A stretch of DNA of 64,000 bases. Origin: Stagonosporopsis chrysanthemi (Eukaryota; Ascomycota; Dothideomycetes; Pleosporales; Didymellaceae). The stretch is taken from the NCBI GenBank assembly GCA_022560025.1, contig JAFISE010000130.1, positions 19,810 through 83,809 of the forward strand, given 5' to 3'. Numbering within the stretch: position 1 is the stretch's first letter; each line of letters starts with the position of its first letter. A program made the translations under genes and the position numbers. The notes under the pieces were generated by a model. It had not been told where the DNA came from and did no database searches. It saw only the letters and a program-made list of their open reading frames with translations. Positions 1-10,223 of this stretch are shown here, piece by piece.

Positions 1-594
1 TCTGGTGACCAATGCCCCGTCCAGCGCCGTAGAAGACCACGTCGTTCTTGCCGGCGAACTCCTCAATCTGCTTGTACTTCTTCAAATTCTTCTCGGTCTT
101 ATTTTGGACATCGTGGTCAAGCGTCATGACGATCTGGTTGGGGTCGCTGATCTTGGTGGCGCCGATGGACATGAACTTGAGCGCAACGGGCCATGAGTTG
201 TCGTGGGTCATGCACTTGGCGGGCTGAAGGGTGACATAGTCGCCCGAACGGACGACCTTGCCCTCTGCGAGACCGACCGCATGGCGCTGAACAATCTTCT
301 CGGTAAGGGTCTGCGGAGTCTTGGACGTCTCCTGGAACGTGCCGAGGAAATTGGCTGCAGGCCCTTCTTTCAAGGAATGGAAGACGTCTGGGGTGTCGTG
401 ACGGGTGGCTGTCGTGCTGAAGGCGCGTGGGGCGGAGTTGAGACGGGACGACTGCGTCGCGACGCGAGAGAGGCGGATGCTCGACGGGAGCTGCAGATGG
501 ATTTAGAAGGCATGTCAAGTCATGGTGATACAGCAAGACCTACCACAGCCGCTCGGCGGCCCAGCAGACGCGCAGCTCGCAGGGACATAGCCAT
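1..594 (-). CDS. LYS4: Homoaconitase, mitochondrial (N-terminal part; cut by window edge)
   Basis: Homoaconitase converts homocitrate to homoisocitrate through cis-homoaconitate in the fungal alpha-aminoadipate lysine pathway, in the mitochondrial matrix. Exons are complement(544..594) and complement(1..490); the 53-bp intron 491..543 has GTAGGT and CTGCAG ends. Exon 1 encodes MAMSLRAARLLGRRAAV, an Arg-rich mitochondrial presequence that continues into exon 2 (SSIRLSRVATQ). The mature enzyme begins near PQTLTEKIVQRHAVGL. The stretch MTHDNSWPVALKFMSIGA, followed by DHDVQNKTEKNLKKY and GAGRGIGHQ, matches fungal Lys4 and not citrate-cycle aconitase. Only about 180 residues lie in the window; the Fe-S ligands and swivel domain are beyond base 1. 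I chose the Met at 594; a second Met at 588 and an in-frame upstream extension exist but look non-coding. It diverges from SER1. Confidence 0.9.
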
Positions 595-1053
595 TGCTCT
601 TGTATGTATTGGCACTCGGCAGGAACAATGTGTCGATTCACGATGCGTGCCTTCCCCAGATATTTTTCGGCCGTGCGCCGACACCGGCAAAGTCATCAGG
701 GTCGCTCTGCCCATGATTGGCCGTCATGCACGCGGTCGACCACTACTATGACCCCCACCGTGCCACTCAATGCGACATGCGGGCAGCTTCCAGTAACGGC
801 TTAATGTGCTCACAGATGTGCTGCTCCTGCCGGAATTGAATGCTGCAGGCTTGTTTGGTGGGGTGCGTTATCGAAACTGGACAACTCCCTCGTGAAGATT
901 GCTTTGGAGTCATTGCTATGACTATGACGCGAAGCTCAAGAATTTACACTCCACAGACGTAGCTTCCGGTCGATTGGCAATATACTTTTCTCCTGCTAGC
1001 CTCACTTCCTCTCTTCTCTAACACACTCTCTTGCACTCGCTCACATTGCAGCC
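595..1053. promoter_or_regulatory. Bidirectional promoter between LYS4 and SER1
   Basis: This 459-bp gap lies between two divergently transcribed amino acid biosynthesis genes, so both core promoters must fit here. A pyrimidine-rich tract at about 985-1040 precedes the SER1 start, as is common in filamentous ascomycetes. I see no coding potential beyond the possible LYS4 leader. Confidence 0.7.
907..912 (-). promoter_or_regulatory. Gcn4/CpcA-type element (TGACTC)
   Basis: GAGTCA on the plus strand reads TGACTC on the minus strand, within ATGACTC. TGACTC is the core binding site of Gcn4/CPC1/CpcA, the activator of cross-pathway amino acid control. It sits 142 bp from the SER1 start and about 313 bp from the LYS4 start. 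Binding is inferred; a six-base match can occur by chance. Confidence 0.45.
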
Positions 1054-2386
1054 ATGGTCCAAAGATCTGACGTCAACTACTTCGGCGCTGGCCCCGCGCC
1101 CCTCCCCACCGCCGTGCTCGAGAAGGCCTCACAAGCGCTGCTCAACTACCAAGACAAGGGCATTGGTCTCTGCGAGATCTCCCACCGATCGCCCGAGGCC
1201 AATGCCATCCTTGCCGAAACCAAGCAGGCCCTCAGCGACTTGCTTGAGATCCCCGACGACTACGAGATCCTGTTCCTTCAAAGCGGTGGCAGCGGTGAGT
1301 TCAGCGCCACCGTGTACAACCTCGTGTCGATATGGGTAGAGAAGAAGCGCGCCAAGATCGCCGAAGAGGTGGGAGATAACAAGGACGAGGTGCTGAAGAG
1401 GCTACGAAAGGTCGTCGACGAAGAGCTCAAGGTTGACTACCTTGTCACCGGCTCCTGGTCCCTCAAGGCCTCGCAAGAAGCTGCTCGCCTTATTGGTGCC
1501 AAGCACGTCAACGTCGCAGTCGATGCTCGCAAGGCCAACGACGGCAAGTTCGGCAAAATTCCATCTGAAGACCAGTGGAGCCTTACCCCTCGTTCATCTG
1601 GTGGACCAGCATTTGTCTACTTCTGCGACAACGAGACTGTCGACGGTGTCGAATTTCCCTCATTCCCCAAGAGTCTCGAAGGCGATGATGCACCTATTGT
1701 CGTCGCGGACATGTCCTCCAACTTCATCTCTCGCAAGGTTGACGTCAACAAGTACGGCGTCATCTTTGGTGGTGCCCAGAAGAACATTGGCAACACAGGC
1801 ATCGCCATTGCCATCTTGAAGAAGTCGCTTCTGCCTCCGCAGTCCCCATATGCCGCGCCAGATCTTCTGAGGGAACTTAACTTGGCCGTAGGGCCCATCG
1901 TTTTCGACTACCCCACGATTGCCAAGAACAATTCGCTGTACAACACTCTGCCCATTTTCGACGTATGGGTCGCTGGACAAGTCATGAAGAATCTTGTTGA
2001 GTCCTATGGTGCAAAGCGTATCGGCGGCCAGGAGGAGATCTCGGATGAGAAGGCGAACCTGATCTACGGGGTTCTTGACAAGTACACAGATGTCTACCGA
2101 GTCGTGCCTGACAAAACAGCGCGCAGCAGAATGAACATCTGCTTCAGGATTGCTGGCGGAGATGCTGAGAAGGAGAAGGCTTTCATTGTAGGGGCTGAGA
2201 AGAAGGGCCTGCTCGGTCTGAAGGGCCACCGCAGCGTTGGCGGCATTCGCGCCAGCAATTGTGAGTACTTCCATCCTCGGTGACATACTATGAAACTGAC
2301 ATGACATCTTCACAGACAATGCTGTCTCTCTCGACGGCGCGAAGCTACTTGTCTCTTACCTTGACGAGTTTGCAAAGTCGGCATAG
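1054..2386 (+). CDS. SER1: Phosphoserine aminotransferase
   Basis: PLP enzyme that transaminates 3-phosphohydroxypyruvate with glutamate in the phosphorylated serine pathway (cytosol). Exons 1054..2260 and 2316..2386; intron 2261..2315 (GTGAGT...CACAG) restores the C-terminus NAVSLDGAKLLVSYLDEF. The product is 425 residues, normal for the family. N-terminal NYFGAGPAPLP, SHRSPEA and FLQSGGSGEFSA are phosphate/PLP-site motifs; D219 (VADMSSNF) should contact the pyridine nitrogen and K243 (GAQKNIGNTG) is the Schiff-base lysine. The insert rich in Lys and Glu at about 95-130 is seen in fungal forms. The start follows a pyrimidine tract and has CCATGG context. The gene shares a promoter with LYS4, so joint amino acid control is plausible. 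Confidence 0.95.
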
Positions 2387-4078
2387 ACGGCGACTCTCAG
2401 TAACAACTGGCCCACTCTCAATGTCTATTGCCGCTTATACCACAATGCAATCTGTTCAAGACACTCGAAGCTCTAATGCAGTGACATCCTGCCTCTCTCC
2501 TATCGAAGATTTGTAGATCTCTTACGATCTGGTGCTCCTACCCCACCTGCTGATGCGGTCTGGACTGTTGTCATTCTTCTTGCCTACCTATACAGAGCAA
2601 GTGCCAGCAGGTCAGCACCGTCATTGGGCTCGCTTCTTGACACAAAGCTCCAGTAACCCGCCCGCCATATTTTGACCTCATGTCGCCCAAAGTGGTGCTC
2701 CGTTGCGGTCCGCGAATATCAAACCATGACCAAGTAGCGAGATTACATCCTCGACCCAACCCTGCTCACCTGACCTATCAGCTTTGGCGAGCAGGCGCGA
2801 CAGCTACGCGGAAGGCACAGCGCATGTCATCACTTTCATTCATCATTGTCACTAACTGCAGACAAGGGCAACACAGCTTGCACACGCAATGCATGCTCCT
2901 GTTTTTCAAATCTGCGCCATGGCAATGTCTGGCAATCCTATCCAGGGTGATTTCGTCAGCCAAGCAGCAGGATAGCAATCCTAAGAAACATCGGTTGCCA
3001 CTGTCCATGCCTCTCTGCATTGTCGTGCATGCGCCACATGCATTTTTCTCCAGTTGAATATCAACTACAGTCAACAGGGTCCGCTTAGTCGACCCAAATC
3101 AGCATCGGCCACCAGCCTCAGCCTCGTTACTCCCAGTCGGCATTTTATGCCTCTTTGCTGGTGACTTTGGGGTCCCTGAAGTTATGCACGTGGAATCGAG
3201 ATCCTAGCACTGCAGGTGGGGCGGTTGGGGACCTGGTGTTCGCAATGTCTCGGACAGGGATGAAGCGAGGATCTGCGGCACAAGCTAAACTTAGCGAGCA
3301 TCAGAACGTTAGTTCAACCTCGCCAACCTCACAGTCTGGACGAACAATACGCCACACGACTGCTCTGCGGCTTCAGAGCGTCAGCAGTGTCCTATGGCGA
3401 CACCTGACGCCATCTGACAGAAACGAAACCTGCGAAGCCAGAACACGCGCGCGACTTTGACAGGAGACAGCTCCACGATGCTGGCAGTCTTCGACACGCC
3501 GCGAATGATTCTACGCAAATGGTAACGAGTCTATAGCGACCGTTCGATGAAAGCGTGCTGAGCTATTCAATGTGATCGATGCGGCACGAGCAATCTCCAC
3601 AGTCGGCTTCTGTGGCAGTCAAGAGACTCTTGTCAAGACGGGTTTGCCTGCATCCGCTGCCCAGGCTTCCCAGCGTGCGTGTTGCTTGTGAAACCCCACC
3701 TTCTCTAAGCAGACGAGGGTCCGATCTCTAACGTGGACGCAATCGGATGGCGCCAATGCCCATCCCCAGCGAATAGGTTGACAGACGCCTCAGGACCGCT
3801 GTCCCGAAACTGTACGCTACTGGCACCTGCCCTTAGTTTCCTCATATACCATTTGGCGTCTCATATCTGCCTCCTCGTCAACCGCCAATGCTAACCCTCT
3901 TTTTCCCTTTCCTCGTTCTGCTGGCAGGCTCGGACACCTCTCACTGAAGCTGAGCAGTTATTGTTTCCTTCAGTCAGATTGTCTCCATGCATACCTAAGC
4001 GTTTTCACTTTCAACAGCCGCTGCTGGTGATCAGCGACGTTCTTTTCGTCTTGTGTTTTTGTTGCAAAGGTTGGCACG
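2387..4078. other. Intergenic, no gene seen
   Basis: About 1.7 kb between two plus-strand genes. Short open frames occur on both strands but none has recognisable motifs, plausible splicing or a good start. No tRNA B box or obvious repeat was seen. The last 200 bp before 4079 are pyrimidine-rich and probably hold the promoter of the next gene. Confidence 0.6.
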
Positions 4079-6350
4079 ATGGAAGAATGGGTCGCTCGTT
4101 TGCCTCTCCTCGAGGCCCGGTCGCACTTCAACGTGTCGCTCAACACCTCGGCCGTTGGCGAACCCTCATGGACCTCGACGGACTCATCAAGGGCTACGAT
4201 CGCAAGTCTGCAATTGGCCCAGGTACAAACACTGCGCACAATGCATCTGGCTCTCGGTGTCTTTAGTCTCGCGCTCGCCCTATTGACAGTCTACCGAATC
4301 GTATCAGATGCGAGAAGAGCGGCAGCCCTACGAGTCACTCTTCGAAAGCAGTGAGTACTAGGTGCGCGCGCTCACTCGCCAGGCTAACATCTTGCAGAAG
4401 GTTCAATTCTCTCCAAAATGTCCACCCCGCCGAGACTTTTCCACTCGCGCTGGCTTGCGGTGTGGTCGTATCGCAAATTGTATTCGTATCTGTGCAGAGC
4501 ACAACCCTCTCTAGTGTTTTATCCAAGAGTTGCCGGATGCTTGCGATGGTCACTTATCCTGGTAGGTTGTAAGCTGCTGCAAGTCGACGACTTGACTGAC
4601 ATGGACAGCAATCTTCGCCATCGGCTACATCACTCTCGTCTTCGGCATCGAGACCGCTCTCCGATCCTTCAACTCCGAACGTTTCGCGCCTCGAGGGAAG
4701 TGGAACACTATCGTCTGCATCGCTGCTGTGACATTCCTCCTCCTCTTGACCTGGATTCCTACCATTGCATGGCCAATGTTCAACAGATGCTTTGGGAGTC
4801 TGATCTGGTTCCCGATGCGCTACGATCTCCTGACGCTAGTCCTCCTCGTCATTTTGATCTCCTTGCTTTTGCTGTTGGCAGCTATCATTAGTGTCCAGCT
4901 TATGCGCTCTGCCGAAGTAGACCCCAACGAACGCATTGCGGCGTCGAGAATGTGCTACTACTTACTCCTGATGGCAATCATATACGTAAGTGTTGCAATG
5001 GTTAGATTCAGGGACATTGGCTAACGGTTTCAGATCCTGGTCGTTCCCTGCGAGGTCCAGTCTCTGCAGAAGAATTTTGATGCAGCGCTCGGTGGCTCAC
5101 GATTCGCTGAGGCGTCCCTCTTCTCTTCCGGCATGGTCATCTCATTCTTCCACACGTTCCTCCGCACCAACGCAAACCGACTCGCCATTCGCCCGCTGGA
5201 GGAGGTTCGATCTCAATCAAAGCAGAAGCGACCCAGACTCCGCTTCTTCGGTCCCAGCGACTTGGAGATGAATATTAGCGGACCGCTTGCACTTCAAGGC
5301 GGACGTCGCCCGGATAGTAGACAAGGCTTGATCGATGTCGGGCCAGAGAAAAATCGATTCGACTTCGAGCCAGAATACTTCGAGAGACCAGGCAGAGTAC
5401 TTACACCAGGATCCAAACTCCAAAGCCCTATCGACCTCACAAAGTGGCCTCTACCTCCGGACCTGGACGAGCCAAAGGAGACGTACAAAGGCCACGAACG
5501 CAAGGCAAGCTACTCGGTCTTCCCGACTAGAGCCGAAGATGTCCCTCGCCTTCCTGCTACCGTCTACAACCCAGCAAGAGCAGCCAAGGGCGAATCCAGG
5601 ATCTCAAAGCTTGCAATGCGGCGATTCAACCGCCGAAGCTCTGTCACCGATGTCAGCCAGGAATTCGAGTCAATGGACAAGCCCAGCCCGTTCTTCGCTT
5701 TGGGCAGGAGCCGACACGCCAGCACCGACAGCAGCGCGACTGTGCAAATCGGCCTCCGCTTCTCTCTCGCGCCCGCCACCCTTGGAGCAGGCAAATACGC
5801 TTCACCCACCGCACCATCAATGCCCAAGCTCAACCGCAGCGAGACCGATTCAAGCAACGTGAGCCTCGAACTCCCCGTGCAAGCCCCTTCACCGACGGCA
5901 TCCCCCGACGAGGTCCTTCTTAAACCCGCCATCTTCTCTCCACCCATCCAGCGTGCTCTCTCCCCAGCCAAATCCAGCCCAGCACGCACCCCAGCGTTCC
6001 CGCTCACCCCCTCTCAAAACAGCAGCGCCTACCTGCAAGCCCAGCGCGAGAAAGTCCTCCCGCCCGCGGCAGCACCACGCACAGAATCGCCACCGCCCGC
6101 GCCTGCAGTGATGAGCGGGCTACGCATGAATCCCGTTACGCCTGCAGCATCCGTCGCGGCCTCGTCTCCCACAACGACATCCTTCACCTCCGAGCCCGCT
6201 CTGTCTGCGCCGCCGACGCCCGTGCAGCCCCTTGCGGTCGCGCTCGTGCGCTCAAATAGCGGAAGAACGGCTTCGCCGTCCCCGACTGCGCGGATTCCGC
6301 TCGGGCAGGGGACCATGAGCCGCTCGCCGCCGCCAAAGGGGTGGCTCTAG
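4079..6350 (+). CDS. Seven-transmembrane receptor-like protein with long disordered tail
   Basis: Four exons: 4079..4350, 4398..4561, 4609..4985 and 5034..6350. The three introns are 47, 47 and 48 bp with GTGAGT, GTAGGT and GTAAGT donors. The product is 709 residues. Hydrophobic helices lie near residues 55-75, 104-126 and 145-162 and then at TIVCIAAVTFLLLLTWIPTI, DLLTLVLLVILISLLLLLAA, CYYLLLMAIIYILVVPCEV and FSSGMVISFFHTFL, giving seven in the first 320 residues. The remaining ~390 residues are rich in Ser, Pro and Arg, lack hydrophobic segments and look disordered, with many possible phosphorylation sites. This plan (short glycosylatable N-terminus, NVSLNTS; 7TM; long tail) resembles fungal GPCR-like proteins. 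I cannot assign a class or ligand; another 7TM membrane family is possible. Confidence 0.75.
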
Positions 6351-6824
6351 TCAGCCTGCCTTGCTTTCTCTGCACAGGCAAGCCCACAGGCTGGCTCTGC
6401 ACCAGCCGCGGCGTGTGCCACGGCATTGGTCGCATATAGACCGGGGAGGGCGTTATCCGGGTGTACAATATCCATGTGGGACGGGAGGGATCCTTTCTAT
6501 TCTGACGGCGTTGCAGTTTCACAATGGTTGCGGGACTCTCGGGACAGGGGGTGTCTCAGGTTTTTGCCACGACACACACACACACAACACTCTCACGTAC
6601 ACATCATGCCGACAGCGTCTCGCCGCGTGGCGACGAATGACCGCGCCGCGCTAGTATGCGCCGAACAGGAACGACCCCTCCCCCCCCCCCCGTCTGCTGT
6701 GCAGCTCACATACATATTTCCTTGCACGATAGATAACCTCTTGTGGCCTGGTGTGCAGCGCACATCCGCTCTTTTTCACGACTCGACGCCTGTTTCTCCT
6801 CTCCTCTTCTATACGTCTCGCTTA

Positions 6825-6870
6825 GTACCATACCATCTCATACCATACCATACCATCTCATACCACATCA
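6825..6870. repeat. Degenerate tandem repeat, CCATA/CTCATA units
   Basis: Overlapping copies of CATACCAT and CATCTCATACCA run through this stretch. It is a low-complexity minisatellite-like tract in the 3' intergenic DNA. Confidence 0.75.
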
Positions 6871-7149
6871 ATGCCATACTATTCGTATCAATTGCCATAC
6901 CAATCCATATCTATCAATACCCATCATGCCACGTCACACAACCGCATATCTTCTGCCATTCGAAACCCCCCAAGAAAAGGCTAATGCATTATTCCCTGCT
7001 ATCGCATGCACTCACTACCCTTTCTTTCTTATTTCTAATCCACTCTAATCCACTCTGGTGTATGTACTCTGTGAGCGCGACTGCATGGTGATTTCTCTCG
7101 TCCAGATTTCTTTGCTCTAGAGGAAAGAAGAAGAAAAGGCGCGGGTGCG

Positions 7150-7166
7150 TGACGTGACGTGACGTA
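7150..7166. repeat. Three tandem TGACG pentamers (CRE-like)
   Basis: TGACGTGACGTGACGTA contains three consecutive TGACG units, each continuing into a TGACGT half of the CREB/ATF-type site. It lies between two convergent genes, where a bZIP site would be unexpected, so this may be a simple repeat. Confidence 0.5.
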
Positions 7167-7360
7167 GGTGGATGAGAACGTCTCGAGACTACATACAATA
7201 AGCTGGACCGTACACCCAGATGATAGCGGCTTGCTGGGCTGGGGTTTGATACGACGCGATGGGAAATCGGCAATGAGTGGCTAATTATAAAGCTGATCCA
7301 CACACACCGTTCGTTGGTGGGTGGACGGCCAGACGCTGCCTCTGGGGAGTCGTGGATGAT

Positions 7361-7366
7361 GTGTGC

Positions 7367-7403
<37 letters not shown>
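7361..7403. repeat. GT/GA compound microsatellite
   Basis: A GT-dinucleotide tract passes directly into a GA-dinucleotide tract of about ten units. It is non-coding and likely length-polymorphic. Confidence 0.95.
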
Positions 7404-7544
7404 TTGACCGAGTACGACCAGCTCGTCGCCATCTCAACACCACAGCATCTCGTCGCTATAGCATCCCGCCCTCTATATTTTCCCATTCTCCTGTCCTTTC
7501 CTGTCCTTATCCTCTCGTTTTCCAGCGCCGCGCTCGTTCTCCAT

Positions 7545-7586
7545 TCTGCACTCTGCACTCTCCACTCTCCACTCTCCACTCTGCAG
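7545..7586. repeat. Heptamer tandem repeat CTCTCCA/CTCTGCA
   Basis: About six 7-bp units with C/G variation at one position. It lies in the convergent intergenic region. Confidence 0.85.
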
Positions 7587-7891
7587 CGCACAACCCCCCT
7601 TTCCTCGCATCCATGGCCAGCCCGCAACGCGCCGTGAAACGTTGTTATGCGTTTCCTTGCACGATTCCTTCCATGGGTTTTCTACAGCGCTTCTACGGCC
7701 TTTTTTGCATGCCCGCTGCCCCCACATGCGGGGGTTCGTTCTCAGGGTCTGGGGGGGATTCATGCGGGATCCACAGACTCCACAGCGGCGGGGTGTGATG
7801 GCGGATTTATATTTATTGATAAGGGCACAGCGTGGAGGGCATTACTTGATTTCCCGGCTACGCAAGTATCTGGATCCCAGCCGTCGGCAGC

Positions 7892-9814
7892 TCACGCGGT
7901 CCAGCGCTTCCAAAACCGCCAGCCGACGGCCTTTTCGCTGCCGCCCTCGAGATTGCGGAAGCGCTGCTGTGTCTGCTTGCGCCGGCGGCCGACCCAGGCA
8001 AACCACACCAGCAGACCGACGGCCATGAAGGCCACGACGAGCAAGGTCTGCACGGGCTCTGCGAAGACGGCGCGGCTGAGCAGGAACAGGCTGACGCAGC
8101 AGAAGATGATGGGGGTGGTGATCCACGTCTTGTAGGGGCGCTCGAGGTCGGGCTCGCGGACGCGCAGGATGATGAGGCCCAGGACGGTCTGGAAATAGAA
8201 GGTGTACCCCGCGACACCGTAGAAGGTGACGAGGGAGTCGAAGCTGCCAGTGACGATGTAGATGGCGGTGATGGCGGCGTTGAGCAGCATGGCGCTGATC
8301 GGGGTGAAGAAAAAGCCGGCGTCGGGGTCGGCGAACCAGGAAATCACTCGCTGGGGCACTTTGCTGGTGCTGGTGGAGGCGTTGAGGCGGATGGCGCGGT
8401 GGCTCTTGCCGAGGCCAATGGTGCCGAAGAGGCTGGGCAGGTAGCCTTCCTTTCCTGCGGCGTAGACGAGACGCCCGGAGGTGAAGGTTGTGGCGTTCAG
8501 GGCGCCGAAGCAGCTGCCGGAGACGAAGAGGGCGAGGACGAAGGCGCCGACGGGGCCGAATACTTGGTTGCCGAAGGCGACGGCAACGGTGTTGGAGGAC
8601 TCGATTACGTGGGTGGGGAGGACGAAGAAGTAGGAGATGTTGGCGAGGATGTAGCAGAGGATGACGAGCGGGAGGGAGGTGTGGATGACGCGGGGCAGGT
8701 CGCGGGCGGGGTTCTTGAATTCGGCCGTCACGTAGTTGACCTAAGTGGGTGTTAGCAAAGGTGGTGTGAGGGTTAGTGGTTGAGGGCGTACATTGTCCCA
8801 GCCGTCAAAAGCCCACAAGCCCGCGTAGAGAGCCACGGCCCAATTGCTGATGTTGTGCGAGGTGTTGTCGAACCAGCCCTGCTTCTTCCAGTCGGTGTTG
8901 GCGTCGCCGCGGTAGGAGAGCCCCGTGGCGGCGACTACGACGCCTATCACAAAGACGCCCAGCAGGGCCACGAACTTGAGAAACATGAAGACATCGGCGC
9001 TGCGGGTGCCGAGCTTAGTCGACACGCAGTTGAGGGCGGTGACGAGCACCAGGCCGACCAGGGCGATTCCCTTGTTGAGCCAGGCGCTGGCGTCGACTGC
9101 GTCTGCGCCGATGACAGCGCGGACCAGGTATTCGCCAAAGATGATGGCGATGATGGCGGCCGAGCCGGGCTTGAGGACCGTCACGGCGCACCAGGTGAAC
9201 AGGAAGCCAGCCCACTCGCCGAAGATCTTGGAGAGGTAGACCTGGGCGCCGCCGTTGAGCGGGATGGCGCCGCCGAGCTCTGCGTAGCTGGCGGCGCCGG
9301 TCCAGGCCAGCAGGCCGGCGACGACCCAGATGAGCAGCGAGGCGCCCGGCGAGCCGGCGTTCTTGTTGACCTGCGACGGCGAGGAGAAGATGCCGCTGCC
9401 GATGATCAGGCCAATGACCAGCGACAGGCCGTTGACAAAGGTCAGGCTCTTGTTCCTCTCGAGCGAGCCGCCGTTGAGGGCGCTGGTCGGGTCGAGGCCG
9501 GGGTTCGCGGGGGCGCCGAGCGCCGTGTAGCCCTGGGCGGTGCTCGAGAGGGGGAACAGGTTGGGCGCAAAGTCAAAGGCCGACGACACGCTGTAGGAGC
9601 GGCCGTGGCGCGGGCGGCTGGGCTCGCGGGCGGGCGCCTCGAGCAGCGCGGCGTCGTCGTCGTCGTCGTCCCGCGACAGTCTCCGCGACGACGGCGCGCC
9701 CGACGCCGACGAGTCTTCGGACGTGCGCCGCGACGGGTGCGACGACGACGCCAGCGACGCGAGCTCGAGCGAGTCGCGCGTCGGCGGCGGCAGGTGGGCG
9801 TAGCGGCCGGCCAT
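7892..9814 (-). CDS. Amino acid permease, LAT/APC superfamily (methionine-permease-like)
   Basis: Plasma-membrane transporter of the amino acid-polyamine-organocation superfamily. Exons complement(8792..9814) and complement(7892..8740); the 51-bp intron (GTACGC...TTAG) joins FDGWDN to VNYVTAEFKNP, a conserved APC segment. The product is 622 residues. The first ~120 are polar, with Ser, Arg and an Asp run (DDDDDDAA), a likely cytosolic regulatory tail. Helix 1 carries GLSLVIGLIIGSGIFSSP, the substrate-site signature with GSGIF. About twelve helices follow, ending with RFWKRWTA. Overall it resembles the fungal high-affinity methionine permease/LAT group more than the YAT group; substrate is not proven. 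It diverges from the mitochondrial LeuRS gene across a 409-bp gap with a tandem repeat. Confidence 0.88.
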
Positions 9815-10223
9815 GGGAGGGGGGTGCAGTGCTGGGACGTCGGAGGTGGTGTGCTACGACGCAGCCATGGGGGAGCAGGCGGGAGCAGGTGGGAGCAGGT
9901 GGGAGCAGGTGGAGCAGGTGGGAGAGAGCACGGGGACGAAGCCCCTGACTGCAGCGGGACACAGCGACCTGCAACCTGGCGGTGTGGATGGCTGAGTGGT
10001 GAGCTTTCTGCAGTCCCGGGATGAGACGAACTACTGTACCCACCGACCGCTAGCGGCCGCTCCCTCTGCTGCGCGTCCAAGCTCCAGAAAATGACGGCGG
10101 GAGTCTTGGGCGCGGGACACGGCCTCGCCCATTGACATGCCCTCGCCCATTGACATGCCCTCGCCCATTGACCGTCTGCAGGCCCATTGACCGTCTGCTG
10201 TTGCGCGCGCACGCGTCCCGCTG
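9815..10223. promoter_or_regulatory. Divergent promoter region, permease/NAM2
   Basis: This 409-bp gap must contain the promoters of both the amino acid permease and mitochondrial LeuRS. It holds GGGAGCAGGT repeats next to the permease start (about 9875-9925) and an 18-bp tandem repeat (10123..10198). No canonical TATA box was seen. Confidence 0.6.
10123..10198. repeat. 18-bp tandem repeat with GCCCATTGAC core
   Basis: Two exact copies of CCTCGCCCATTGACATGC (10123..10140 and 10141..10158) are followed by a third that diverges after CCTCGCCCATTGAC. The block CCCATTGACCGTCTGC is then itself present twice (10164..10179 and 10183..10198). The core GCCCATTGAC therefore occurs four times. It lies 26-100 bp upstream of the LeuRS start, so it may be a protein-binding array or part of the leader. 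Confidence 0.85.

Larger units (their letters stand above)
6351..7891. other. Convergent intergenic region rich in simple repeats
   Basis: The flanking genes point toward each other, so no promoter is required here. The region holds a C12 run (6680..6691), CA, GT and GA tracts, CATAC-type repeats and a TGACG triplication, listed separately. Open frames here are repeat-driven and show no domain. Confidence 0.7.

Noticed and set aside
8780..10024. 414-codon open frame on the plus strand opposite the amino acid permease
   Set aside because: It mirrors the permease codons in antisense, lacks domains, and the minus strand encodes a clear transporter with a matching splice.
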